Shown here: positions 44,776 through 52,931 of the stretch, piece by piece | Layout of the letters: every line of letters starts with the position of its first letter | Position numbering within the stretch: position 1 is the stretch's first letter | Assembly: GCF_000192435.1 (NCBI RefSeq) | Contig: NZ_AEUD01000011.1 | Coordinates: 99,187-163,186, forward strand | DNA from: Gordonia neofelifaecis NRRL B-59395 | GTDB taxonomy: Bacteria; Actinomycetota; Actinomycetes; Mycobacteriales; Mycobacteriaceae | Length of the DNA: 64,000 bases | Direction of reading: 5' to 3' | Position numbers and translations under genes: made by a program | Notes under the pieces: generated by a model | Databases searched by the model: none | Told to the model about the DNA's origin: nothing | What the model saw: the letters and a program-made list of their open reading frames with translations, nothing else

Positions 44776-45255
44776 TCAGCGCATCTTCGGCTCACGCGCG
44801 GCGGCGTGGGGAGTGATGAACGTGCGCAGGACATCGTCGTTGTCGGAGACCAGGTAACTCGGATCGGGGACGCCCCACACCTCACGGAGCGCGTACTGGG
44901 CGCACATCGCCGCGGCGTCCACCCGGCGCTGCGCGAACTCGCGGATGCACGTCCCGTCGCGCAGGGATCGCCACCCGTCCGCGATCAGCATGTCGATGCG
45001 ATCCTGGTCCTCGGGTCCATACGGGTAGAGGTCGCAGTCGGCGACGGTGAGCCGGAGCCGATTGTTCCCCGTGTGCGTGAAGACGATCGTCGGCTGCGGC
45101 CCGAACATCTCGGTCCACAGAGCGTAGACGGTGATCGGGTGGCCGCTGCGCAGCCTGTCCAGTTGATCGGCGAGTTCGCAGCGGAAGCGAACCCACACCC
45201 GATCGATCGCCGCGTCGAACGCGGACTCGGAGAAGACGTCGGATGCATCGGCCAT
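44776..45255 (-). CDS. Hypothetical soluble protein (159 aa), TY-Chap/YbjN-like features
   Basis: Small protein with FDAAIDRVWVRFRCELADQL, LWTEMFGPQPTIVFTHTGNN, and a helical second half (RIDMLIADGWRSL, DAAAMCAQYALREVWGV). The mixture of an amphipathic first helix, a beta-strand pair and a DGW motif resembles actinobacterial TY-Chap or YbjN-like domains, but the match is weak. ATG 45255 follows CAGGAGG at good spacing. It has no signal peptide. It is 58 bases downstream of the DUF2812 gene on the same strand. Confidence 0.65.
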   Translation of the reverse strand: MADASDVFSESAFDAAIDRVWVRFRCELADQLDRLRSGHPITVYALWTEMFGPQPTIVFTHTGNNRLRLTVADCDLYPYGPEDQDRIDMLIADGWRSLRDGTCIREFAQRRVDAAAMCAQYALREVWGVPDPSYLVSDNDDVLRTFITPHAAAREPKMR

Positions 45256-45313
45256 CGTGACCTCCTGAGCGGATGGCCCCACGGTAACAGCGGATACCGA
45301 CAGATCGGGGGAG

Positions 45314-45889
45314 TCAGACGCTGATTCTCGCCCGTTCGTCGGCTTCGACGGCCTTCGACGACGCGCTGCTGCCGGATGACCGCAGCGCGACCGCGCCGCT
45401 GCAGGCGATCAGTCCGACGATCCCGGCGGCCACCGCGGGTGCCCAGAGGCCGGCGGGCGAGAGCGACTCGAAGGTCACCAGCCCGGCCAGCGCACCGAGG
45501 ACGGCGGCCAGTGCGAATGCCACGGCGGCGAACACTCCCAGGCCGATGCCGAGCAGCGATGCGCGCCGGTCGAGGTCCTCGCCGATGAAACCGGTCGGGC
45601 GTGCGCCGCGGTACGGCCGGCTCCAGATGTGGAAGTCGGCGGCGTTCCCGACGTGTTCCCAGCCCTGAGCCTCGCGGAAGCGGAAGTAGTCGATCGGTGC
45701 GGGGACCGAGCGACGTTCGACCGCGTACCGCACGGTCGCCGGGGCCGAATCGGTGAACTTCATCCGCACCGGGCTCCACCGCGAGTAACCGGTGAGGATC
45801 CGACCGTCGGCGGCCTGGTCCTCCAGCCAGAGTTCGAGGTCGGTGGGTGACGGGTGACGGAACGGAACGAACCACGACGAGGAGCTCAT
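45314..45889 (-). CDS. DUF2812-like membrane protein
   Basis: A 191-residue protein. Residues 1-100 resemble DUF2812 (PTDLELWLEDQAADGRILTG, ATVRYAVERRSVPAP, REAQGWEHVGNAADFHIWSR). Two helices follow (LLGIGLGVFAAVAFALAAVL and WAPAVAAGIVGLIACSGAVA). DUF2812 proteins often sit beside PadR regulators, but none is here. ATG 45889 follows CTGGAGG. Possibly cotranscribed with the 159-residue protein downstream. Function unknown. Confidence 0.7.
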   Translation of the reverse strand: MSSSSWFVPFRHPSPTDLELWLEDQAADGRILTGYSRWSPVRMKFTDSAPATVRYAVERRSVPAPIDYFRFREAQGWEHVGNAADFHIWSRPYRGARPTGFIGEDLDRRASLLGIGLGVFAAVAFALAAVLGALAGLVTFESLSPAGLWAPAVAAGIVGLIACSGAVALRSSGSSASSKAVEADERARISV

Positions 45890-46042
45890 CGGAACCTCCA
45901 GAGGAGAACGGCATGAGTGAACTTATGTCTCCACGGTCCGCGCGGATCCGCACCCGGTCAAGGGATTTGAGACTGAACTCACGATCCGTCTCTCCCGGCT
46001 GTTTGGGGGACGAATCGTCGGACCGCGGGGATACACTCCGAA

Positions 46043-46064
46043 CCGACGGGAGCCTGCCCGTCGG
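46043..46064 (+). promoter_or_regulatory. Leader hairpin upstream of nagA
   Basis: CCGACGGG (46043-46050) and CCCGTCGG (46057-46064) form a perfect 8-bp stem just after a -10-like TACACT (46032-46037) and 20 bases before the nagA GTG. It could be an operator half-site pair or a structured leader; it is too weak for a terminator without a U-tract. Confidence 0.4.
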
Positions 46065-46083
46065 CCCCGCGGAAGGAACTGCC

Positions 46084-47241
46084 GTGAGTGACACGACCAT
46101 CGTCGCGGCCGGTGTCGTCGTCGCCGACGGCGTCGTCCATCGCCCGGGCTGGGTCGAGCAGTCCGGCGGGCGGATCATCGGTGTGGGGGCGGGGAGTCCA
46201 CCCAGGCCCGCCGACTCCGACCACCCCCGCGGACTCCTGGTGCCCGGCTTCGTCGACATGCACGTGCATGGCGGGGGTGGGGCGTCGTACACCGACGGCA
46301 TCGACGAGCAGGTCCGCGCGGCGGCCGCCTTTCACCGGACTCACGGCACCACGACGACGGTGACCAGCACCGTCAGCGCGACTCGCGCGGACTTGCGGGC
46401 CATCGTCCCGCGGCTTCGGGAGCTGGTCGTCGAGGGCGTCAGCGCCGGCATTCATCTCGAGGGGCCCTGGATCAGCCACGCCCGATGCGGCGCACACGAC
46501 CCCGGTGCGCTGCGGAACCCCGAATCGTCCGAGATCGACGAGATCCTCGATCTCGCCGACGGCACCGTCGCGATGGTGACGCTCGCTCCAGAGCTGCCCG
46601 GTGCGATGGATGCGGTCGACAGGTTGGTCGCCGCGGGGGTCACCGTCGCGGTGGGGCACACCGACGCGACGTACGACCAGGTGCGCGAGGCGATCGAGCG
46701 CGGCGCTCGCGTCGCGACGCACCTCTTCAACGCGATGGCCCCCCTCGGGCATCGGGAGCCGGGACCGCCGCTGGCGCTCATGGAGGATCCGCGAGTGGTG
46801 GTCGAGCTCGTCGGAGACGGGGTGCATCTGCACCCCGCAGTCGTCCGGGACGTCCAGCGGGCGGTCGGATTCGACCGCGCCGCGCTGGTCACCGACGCGA
46901 TGGTCGCCACCGGAATGCCCGACGGCGCGTACCGTCTCGGTTCGCTCGATGTGACCGTCGACGCCGGCGTCGCCCGGGTAGCCGAGACCGGTGCGATCGC
47001 GGGCAGCACCGCGACGATGGACCGGTTGTTCGCGCGTACCGTCGCAGGTCTCTCGGCAGGTGCCGGGAACGGCGGTGCACCGTCCGACGACGTGCTGATC
47101 GGCGCCGCGGCGATGACGGCGGGCAACCCGGCGCGAGTGCTGCGCCGACCCGACATCGGCGTCCTGGCGGTCGGGCGGCGCGCCGATCTGGTGGTGCTCG
47201 ACGAGGACTTCCGCGTGGCCGAAGTCCTCTCGGGCGGCTGA
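46084..47241 (+). CDS. nagA: N-acetylglucosamine-6-phosphate deacetylase
   Basis: Amidohydrolase removing acetate from GlcNAc-6-phosphate, for amino-sugar catabolism and wall recycling. The 385-residue protein has metal motif VDMHVHGGGG, HLEGPW, VTLAPE, VAVGHTDATYDQ, THLFNAMAPLGHREPG and the catalytic-Asp region ALVTDAMVATGMPDG, ending with the strand VGRRADLVVLDEDF. GTG 46084 follows GGAAGGAA at correct spacing. No nagB or transporter is adjacent in the window. Confidence 0.94.
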   Translation: MSDTTIVAAGVVVADGVVHRPGWVEQSGGRIIGVGAGSPPRPADSDHPRGLLVPGFVDMHVHGGGGASYTDGIDEQVRAAAAFHRTHGTTTTVTSTVSATRADLRAIVPRLRELVVEGVSAGIHLEGPWISHARCGAHDPGALRNPESSEIDEILDLADGTVAMVTLAPELPGAMDAVDRLVAAGVTVAVGHTDATYDQVREAIERGARVATHLFNAMAPLGHREPGPPLALMEDPRVVVELVGDGVHLHPAVVRDVQRAVGFDRAALVTDAMVATGMPDGAYRLGSLDVTVDAGVARVAETGAIAGSTATMDRLFARTVAGLSAGAGNGGAPSDDVLIGAAAMTAGNPARVLRRPDIGVLAVGRRADLVVLDEDFRVAEVLSGG

Positions 47242-47370
47242 ACGCCGGGCACTTCGCCGCGTTCGATGCGTCACCAGTAGTCGCTCAGTCGTCTTTTCTC
47301 ACAGTAGGGTCACAATTGACCCGGTCGGGCACTCCGGCTGGAGCCACGGACTTATGGGAGGACACCAGTG

Positions 47371-47946
47371 ATGAGTGGCAAGAAGAGCCTGATCAAGCGA
47401 CTCGAGAAAGAGGTCAAGCGCCTCTCCGGCGAAGTGGTGGCGCTCCGCGACACGGTGCTCGCGCGTTCGCCGCTTCTGCCGAAGAAGGACGAGGCGCCGG
47501 CGGCGCCCTCGACTCCGGCCAAGCCTGCTGCCGAAAAGCCCGTTCCGGCAAAGGAATCCGCACCGAAGGTGGCTCCGACTCCGGGTGCCTCGAAGCCCGC
47601 TGCTGCCTCGAAGCCTGCCGCGAAGGCGCCCGTCGCGAAGCCTGCCGCGTCGAAGCCTGCTACCTCGAAGCCGACCGCGTCGAAGCCCGCGGCCGCCAAG
47701 CCTGCTGCCCCGGCGAAGGCCTCGGCGGCCGAGTCTGCGGCCGAGAAGTCAAGCAAGACAACGGCTGCCGCCGCGAAGCCGGCCGCCTCGAAGCCCGCTG
47801 CAGCCAAGCCCGCCGCGTCGAAGCCCGCCGGGAAGTCGGGCAACGCGTCGAAGACGGTCGCGGATCTGCGAGCCGACGCCAAGGCCGCGGGAATCAAGGG
47901 ATACTCGACGATGAAGAAAGCAGAACTCATCGCCGCTCTCGGCTGA
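47371..47946 (+). CDS. Histone-H1-like Lys/Ala/Pro-repeat protein with C-terminal SAP/Rho-N-like motif
   Basis: A 191-residue cytoplasmic protein in three parts. Residues 1-33 are a basic, possibly coiled-coil helix (KKSLIKRLEKEVKRLSGEVV). Residues about 40-155 are KPAASKPA-type repeats, similar to the C-terminal tails of HupB-like nucleoid proteins. The last 32 residues (TVADLRADAKAAGIKGYSTM, KKAELIAALG) form a helix-extended-loop-helix of the SAP/HeH/Rho-N type that usually binds nucleic acid. GGGAGG precedes the start; GTG 47368 is an alternative. It lies 18 bases before mscR, perhaps cotranscribed. A nucleoid-associated role is inferred. Confidence 0.75.
   Translation: MSGKKSLIKRLEKEVKRLSGEVVALRDTVLARSPLLPKKDEAPAAPSTPAKPAAEKPVPAKESAPKVAPTPGASKPAAASKPAAKAPVAKPAASKPATSKPTASKPAAAKPAAPAKASAAESAAEKSSKTTAAAAKPAASKPAAAKPAASKPAGKSGNASKTVADLRADAKAAGIKGYSTMKKAELIAALG
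47500..47845 (+). repeat. Coding KPAASKPA repeats in the histone-like gene
   Basis: Imperfect repeats of AAGCCTGCC and TCGAAGCCCGC units encode K-P-A-A-S-K-P-A. The unit length varies by codons, and the frame stays open, so it is coding low complexity prone to length variation. Confidence 0.85.
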
Positions 47947-47964
47947 CCCGCGCTAGGAGATCTT

Positions 47965-49053
47965 GTGGCCACCGTCGTCAAGGGAGTCATCTCCCGAACA
48001 AAGAACGCGCCGACCGAACTGGTCGACATCACGATCCCGGATCCGGGACCGAACGACGTGGTGGTGAAGATCAGCACGTGCGGTGTCTGCCACACCGACC
48101 TCGCGTACGCGACCGGGGGCATCAACGACGAGTACCCGTTCCTCCTCGGGCACGAGGCCGCGGGTGTGGTCGAGACCGTCGGTGACGCCGTGACGCACGT
48201 CGAGGTCGGCGACTACGTGGTCCTCAACTGGCGCGCCGTGTGCGGCGAGTGCCGCGCTTGCAAGCGCGGTCGGCCGTGGTACTGCTTCGACACCTTCAAC
48301 GCCAGCCGACCGATGACGCTGGCCGACGGCACCGAGCTCACTCCGGCGCTGGGCATCGGCGCCTTCGCCGAGAAGACCCTCGTCCACGAGGGGCAGTGCA
48401 CCAAGGTCGACGAAGCCGCGGATCCCGCCGTCGCCTGTCTGCTCGGCTGCGGTGTCATGGCGGGCCTCGGTGCCGCGATGAACACCGGGCAGGTGGGCCG
48501 TGGCGACTCGGTGGCCGTCATCGGCTGCGGCGGCGTGGGAGACGCGGCGATCGCCGGAGCCAAGCTGGCCGGCGCGACCACGATCATCGCCGTCGACCGC
48601 GACCCGAACAAGCTCGACTGGGCCAAGGACCTCGGCGCCACCCACACCGTCGACGCCTCCGCGACGGCCGACGTGGCCGAGGCGGTGAAGGAACTCACCG
48701 GCGGGTTCGGCGCGGATGTGGTGATCGACGCGGTCGGTCGTCCGGAGACCTACCAGACCGCGTTCTACGCCCGCGACCTCGCAGGCGTGGTCGTGCTCGT
48801 CGGCGTCCCGACGCCGGAGATGCGTTTGGAGATGCCGCTGGTCGACTTCTTCAGCCACGGCGGTGCCCTGAAGTCGTCCTGGTACGGCGACTGTCTGCCC
48901 GAACGCGACTTCCCGATGCTGATCGACCTGTTCCTGCAGGGACGACTGCCGCTCGACAAGTTCGTCACCGAACGCATCGGAATCGACGGCGTCGACGCCG
49001 CATTCAAGGCGATGGAGTCCGGACGAGTGCTGCGGTCGGTGGTGGAGCTGTGA
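47965..49053 (+). CDS. mscR: S-(hydroxymethyl)mycothiol dehydrogenase (mycothiol-dependent formaldehyde dehydrogenase)
   Basis: Zinc MDR-family dehydrogenase oxidising the formaldehyde-mycothiol adduct, also an S-nitrosomycothiol reductase in relatives. The 362 residues show catalytic zinc ligands in [11 protein letters not shown] and [12 protein letters not shown], the structural-zinc lobe [15 protein letters not shown], and the NAD fold [15 protein letters not shown]. The sequence and the following MBL gene match Rv2259-Rv2260 of M. tuberculosis. GTG 47965 follows AGGAGA. Implies a mycothiol-using organism. Confidence 0.93.
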   Translation: MATVVKGVISRTKNAPTELVDITIPDPGPNDVVVKISTCGVCHTDLAYATGGINDEYPFLLGHEAAGVVETVGDAVTHVEVGDYVVLNWRAVCGECRACKRGRPWYCFDTFNASRPMTLADGTELTPALGIGAFAEKTLVHEGQCTKVDEAADPAVACLLGCGVMAGLGAAMNTGQVGRGDSVAVIGCGGVGDAAIAGAKLAGATTIIAVDRDPNKLDWAKDLGATHTVDASATADVAEAVKELTGGFGADVVIDAVGRPETYQTAFYARDLAGVVVLVGVPTPEMRLEMPLVDFFSHGGALKSSWYGDCLPERDFPMLIDLFLQGRLPLDKFVTERIGIDGVDAAFKAMESGRVLRSVVEL

Positions 49054-49679
49054 CGGACTTGACCGTCGACCGGGTCGTCACGTCCGGCACCTTCTCGCTC
49101 GACGGCGGCACCTGGGACGTCGACAACAACATCTGGGTGATCGGCGACGACGCCGAGGCGGTGATCATCGACGCGGCACACGACGCCGCGCCGATCCTCG
49201 CGGCGGTCGGAGATCGCAAGGTGGTGGCGATCGTCCTCACACATGCGCACAACGACCACATCGGCGTCGCACCCGAACTCGCCGCCGCGACAGGCGCGCC
49301 GATCCTGCTGCACCCCGCCGACGAGATGCTCTGGGAGCAGACGCATCCGGGCGTTCGGCACGGTGAGCTCGCGGACGGCATGCGGATCGCCGTCGGCCGT
49401 CATGGGCTCGAGGTGATCAACACGCCAGGCCACTCGCCGGGGTCGTGCGTGGTGTGGGCGCCGTCCGCCGGTGTGCTGTTCAGCGGCGACACCCTGTTCC
49501 AGGGCGGTCCGGGCGCCACCGGACGGTCGTTCTCGAGCTTCGACGACATCATCGCCTCCATCCGCGACCGGATCCTGGTGCTCGACCCGCAGACGCGCGT
49601 CTGCACCGGGCACGGCGATGAGACCACGATCGGTGCCGAGGCAGGTGACCTCGACGAGTGGATTCGTCGTGGCCACTGA
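49050..49679 (+). CDS. MBL-fold metallo-hydrolase (Rv2260-like)
   Basis: Metallo-beta-lactamase-fold hydrolase of 209 residues. Metal ligands are in [28 protein letters not shown] and the final His of CTGHGDET. Always next to mscR in relatives, it probably hydrolyses the formyl-mycothiol product to formate and mycothiol, as glyoxalase II-type or formylglutathione hydrolases do; that role is inference. GTG start overlaps the mscR stop (GTGA). Confidence 0.9.
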   Translation: MTDLTVDRVVTSGTFSLDGGTWDVDNNIWVIGDDAEAVIIDAAHDAAPILAAVGDRKVVAIVLTHAHNDHIGVAPELAAATGAPILLHPADEMLWEQTHPGVRHGELADGMRIAVGRHGLEVINTPGHSPGSCVVWAPSAGVLFSGDTLFQGGPGATGRSFSSFDDIIASIRDRILVLDPQTRVCTGHGDETTIGAEAGDLDEWIRRGH

Positions 49680-51372
49680 CCGGCTGCGCCGCATTCGCCC
49701 GCCCGCGCTGAGCGGATATCAGCGTTCCTGGCTGCGAGCCGACGTCCTCGCCGGGGCGTCGCTCGCAGCCGTCGCCATTCCGGAGGCGATGGGCTACAGC
49801 TCCATCGCGCACGTACCGCTCAGCGCCGGTCTCTACTCGCTGATAGTTCCGGCGATCGTCTTCGCGCTGATCGGCGCATCACGGTTGCTGGTCGTGGGAG
49901 CGGACTCGGCGACCGCCGCGCTGCTCGCGTCGGGCATCGCCGGCCTCGGCGTCGTCGGCCTCGCTCCCGACTCCGGCGAGTGGCTGGCCTGGGCGGGTCT
50001 GATCGCCCTGGTCACCGGCGTGATGCTGCTGATCGCGTGGGTGCTGCGACTCGGATTCCTCGGCGACTTCCTCTCGACGTCGGTGCTCGTCGGCTTCCTC
50101 GCCGGGGTGGGGATCCTGGTGGTCACCGAGCAGATTCCGGGCATGCTGGGCGAGCCGAAGCACGACTCCGGCCACGTCCTGGCCAAGTGGCTGGCGGTGT
50201 TCGAGAACTTCGGTACGGCGCAGTGGCAGTCGATGGTGTTCGCCGTCGTCACGCTGGCCGCGTTGGTCGGGGTGCGCCGGTTGAGACCGTCGCTGCCGAC
50301 GCCGATCATCGTGGTGATCGGGTCGATCGTCGTGGTGACGGTCTTCGACCTCGGCCGGTGGGTGCCGACCGTCGGCCCCATCGAGGCCGGCGTTCCGTCA
50401 GTGCGGTTTCCACCGATGCACGACGTCGTCGCGAAGTTCCCGACCGTCCTGACCATCGCGTTCGGCTGCCTGCTGGTGATCCTGGCGCAGAGTGCGGCGA
50501 CCGCTCGCAGCTTCGCTCAGCGGCACGGCGACCCGGTCGATGTGAACCGCGACATCCTCGGACTGTCGGCGGCCAACGTCTCTGCGTCGCTCACCGGATC
50601 GTTCGTCGTGAACGGAAGCCCGACCAAGACGGCGATCCTCGATCAGCAACGAGGCCGGACACAGGTGGCGAACATCGCCATGGCGGTCGTGACCCTCGCC
50701 GTGGTCGCCGTCGCGGCGGGACCGCTGGGTGATCTGCCCGAGGCGGTGCTGGCGGCGATCGTCTTCATGGTCGGCGTCGACCTCGTCGACTGGCACGGCT
50801 TCCGGAGGATCTGGCGGATCCGCCGGATCGAGTTCGCGATCGCCGTGGTCACCACGATGATGGTGGTCGTCTTCGGCGTGCTCACCGGTGTCGTGGCGGC
50901 GATGGTCCTGTCGTTGCTTCAGATCATCCACCGGCAGTATCGGCCCGAACGGTTCGTGGTGGGGGTCGGCGATCACGGGACGCGCCGCTACGAGAGCGCG
51001 CGGCCGGGACACCAGACGCTGCCCGGATTGATCGTCTTCCGGTACGACGCCGATCTGTTCTACGCGAACATCGGCCGCTTCAGCGATGACGTGACCGCGC
51101 TCATCAAAGCGGCCCCCGATCCCGTCCGCTGGCTCGTGCTGGACTGCTCGGCGATCTCCGACGTCGACTACTCCGCGGCGATGGCGCTGCACGACCTGAT
51201 CGACTACGTGCACTCGGTGAGCGCGCGCTTCATCCTCGCCGGCGTGACCCCGGAACTGGAGGACTCCCTCGAAACCGCCAAGATCATGGCCGATCTCTCG
51301 CCGGACAGCGTGTACCAGGGCGTGGGTTCCGCCGTGCGCGCGTTCGAGAAGGAGCATCCCGAGGCCGGTTAG
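49669..51372 (+). CDS. SulP-family anion transporter with STAS domain
   Basis: A 567-residue inner-membrane anion carrier. The transmembrane part starts RADVLAGASLAAVAIPEAMG, the SulP signature, and continues with about 12 helices and GSFVVNGSPTKTAILDQQRG. The C-terminal STAS domain is about residues 450-565 (GLIVFRYDADLFYANIGRFS, VRWLVLDCSAISDVDYSAAM). GTG 49669 lies inside the MBL gene, overlapping its end by 11 bases, so it is coupled to mscR-MBL. Sulfate, bicarbonate or formate are possible substrates; context makes formate export or bicarbonate exchange attractive. Confidence 0.88.
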   Translation: MATDRLRRIRPPALSGYQRSWLRADVLAGASLAAVAIPEAMGYSSIAHVPLSAGLYSLIVPAIVFALIGASRLLVVGADSATAALLASGIAGLGVVGLAPDSGEWLAWAGLIALVTGVMLLIAWVLRLGFLGDFLSTSVLVGFLAGVGILVVTEQIPGMLGEPKHDSGHVLAKWLAVFENFGTAQWQSMVFAVVTLAALVGVRRLRPSLPTPIIVVIGSIVVVTVFDLGRWVPTVGPIEAGVPSVRFPPMHDVVAKFPTVLTIAFGCLLVILAQSAATARSFAQRHGDPVDVNRDILGLSAANVSASLTGSFVVNGSPTKTAILDQQRGRTQVANIAMAVVTLAVVAVAAGPLGDLPEAVLAAIVFMVGVDLVDWHGFRRIWRIRRIEFAIAVVTTMMVVVFGVLTGVVAAMVLSLLQIIHRQYRPERFVVGVGDHGTRRYESARPGHQTLPGLIVFRYDADLFYANIGRFSDDVTALIKAAPDPVRWLVLDCSAISDVDYSAAMALHDLIDYVHSVSARFILAGVTPELEDSLETAKIMADLSPDSVYQGVGSAVRAFEKEHPEAG

Positions 51373-51392
51373 GGCAGTGCTCCGACCGCGCG

Positions 51393-51459
51393 CAGCATTG
51401 ACCGCTCAGCCGCGATATCCGTCGAAATCGAGGACGTCGCGGCTGAGAGGTCAATGCTG
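51393..51459. repeat. Long inverted repeat / stem-loop
   Basis: A 23-base arm (51393-51415, beginning CAGCATTGACC) is the reverse complement of 51437-51459 except for one central position; the loop is 21 bases with a possible inner CGTC/GACG pairing. It lies 20 bases after the SulP stop, in a 201-base gap before the convergent YccF gene. Too long for an ordinary terminator and lacking a U-tract; a terminator, small mobile remnant or RNA structure are all possible. Confidence 0.7.
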
Positions 51460-51573
51460 TGCTGGCCGACTCTGTCAGTCTCAGCGGTAGGTCCTGGTCG
51501 CACTTCTGCGCCGTGTCGAATCCCCGCACTCCACGCCGGTACCCAGTACGCCGGAACACTCCCAGACCGGAAC

Positions 51574-51966
51574 TCAGTACGCCGCCCGCGGATCATTGGT
51601 CGACACGATCTCGGCGCCCAGCGGAACCAGCGAGATGGGGATCATCTTGAAGCTGGCCACGCCCAGCGGGATCCCGATGATGGTGATGCACAGGGCGAAT
51701 CCCGTCGCGAGGTGGCCCAGTGCGAGCCAGATCCCGGCGACGATGATCCAGATGACGTTGCCGATCGTCGACCCGGCACCGGCGGTCGGTTTCCGGATCA
51801 CGGTGCGCCCGAAAGGCCACAGCGCATAGTTCGCCATGCGGAACGATGCGATGCCGAAGGGAATGGTGATGATGAGGATGCAGCAGACGATGCCTGCGAG
51901 CACATACCCGATGGCCATCCACAGCCCGCACAGAACGAGCCACAACACGTTCAGGATCGTCTTCAT
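51574..51966 (-). CDS. YccF-domain membrane protein
   Basis: A 130-residue inner-membrane protein with two copies of the YccF motif: ILIITIPFGIASFRMANYAL and ITIIGIPLGVASFKMIPISL, each following hydrophobic helices. The internal duplication is typical of the family. Function is unknown; YccF proteins are linked in the literature mainly by genome context. ATG 51966. Divergent from the 87-residue membrane protein gene that follows. Confidence 0.85.
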   Translation of the reverse strand: MKTILNVLWLVLCGLWMAIGYVLAGIVCCILIITIPFGIASFRMANYALWPFGRTVIRKPTAGAGSTIGNVIWIIVAGIWLALGHLATGFALCITIIGIPLGVASFKMIPISLVPLGAEIVSTNDPRAAY

Positions 51967-52000
51967 ACGTCCATTGTGCTGCGTCGCCTACGCTTTCGGA

Positions 52001-52264
52001 ATGGGTAATGACCCGGAACCCGGAGTGGCGCGCCGCACGATCTGGTCGCTGGCCGCGATCGTCGTGCTGACGGTCCGCATTCTCGCGACGATTGCGACGA
52101 TCTTCTTCACGTTCGCCTGGCTGGTCGCCGCGGTCCGCTCGAGTCTGCTGAACGCCTGGCTCTGGTGGGCTGTCGGTTCGGTCCTCGCGATGGCGATCAG
52201 CTGGTACCTCTACAGCTATCTGCGGGTGCGCTATCCGAGCACGAGCCGCCGGTGGGAACCGTGA
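52001..52264 (+). CDS. Small two-helix membrane protein (87 aa)
   Basis: ATG 52001 opens MGNDPEPGVARRTIW, followed by two hydrophobic helices (LAAIVVLTVRILATIATIFF and LWWAVGSVLAMAISWYLYSY) and a short basic tail. No ribosome site is evident; the frame is open further upstream but over the YccF promoter. I recognise no family. High third-position GC supports coding. Confidence 0.55.
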   Translation: MGNDPEPGVARRTIWSLAAIVVLTVRILATIATIFFTFAWLVAAVRSSLLNAWLWWAVGSVLAMAISWYLYSYLRVRYPSTSRRWEP

Positions 52265-52298
52265 GTCGGTCCCGCCCGGCGGCTCGATGTCGCATGTG

Positions 52299-52862
52299 TC
52301 AGAACTGCACCTGCGGCGGCAGCTCCTGGCCGGCCGGGGCCTGGTAGAACTCCCGCGCCCGGACGTTCGCCATGCCCGAGAACAGCATCCACGGAATGGT
52401 CTGGACCGCCTGATTGAGCCGTGACACCGCGTCGTTGTAGAACTGGCGCGCGAACGAGAGCTTGTTCTCGGTCTCCGCGAGCTCGGTCTGCAGCGCCATG
52501 AAGTTCGGCGCGGCCTGCAGCTGCGGGTAGTTCTCGGCGACGGCGAACAGCCGGCCGAGGGCGCCGCTCATCTGAGCCTCAGCGGCGGCCTTGTCGGCGA
52601 CCGACGACCCTTGCGCGGCCTGCTGCATGTGGGCGCGCGCGGCGGTGACCGCCTCCAGGACGCCCGACTCGTGCGCCGCGTAGCCCTTGACGGTGTTGAC
52701 CAGGTTGGGAATCAGATCCGCACGTCGGGTCAGCTGGACGTCGATGCCGCCCAGTGCCTCCTGCGCGGTGATGTCGGCCTTGCGCAGCTTGTTGAAGCCG
52801 ACCATCACGAAGACGGCGAGGAGGACGAGCAGGACAACGATGATGATCAATGCCCAGATCAC
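52299..52862 (-). CDS. lemA: LemA family protein
   Basis: A 187-residue membrane-anchored helical protein. N-terminal helix ALIIIVVLLVLLAVFVMVGF, then the LemA core: DVQLTRRADLIPNLVNTVKG, AAEAQMSGALGRLFAVAENY, PQLQAAPNFMALQTELAETE, and FYNDAVSRLNQAV. GTG 52862 follows AGAGG. It is 69 bases downstream of the DUF2207 gene on the same strand, a pair seen in many bacteria; a role in membrane stress or envelope maintenance has been proposed for such pairs but is not established. Confidence 0.93.
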   Translation of the reverse strand: MIWALIIIVVLLVLLAVFVMVGFNKLRKADITAQEALGGIDVQLTRRADLIPNLVNTVKGYAAHESGVLEAVTAARAHMQQAAQGSSVADKAAAEAQMSGALGRLFAVAENYPQLQAAPNFMALQTELAETENKLSFARQFYNDAVSRLNQAVQTIPWMLFSGMANVRAREFYQAPAGQELPPQVQF

Positions 52863-52931
52863 GATTGGTGCCTCTTTCTTTTGGGGACTTGCACAGAGAA
52901 TGTCATGCCGGGTGGGGCGATGGCGCGAGGC

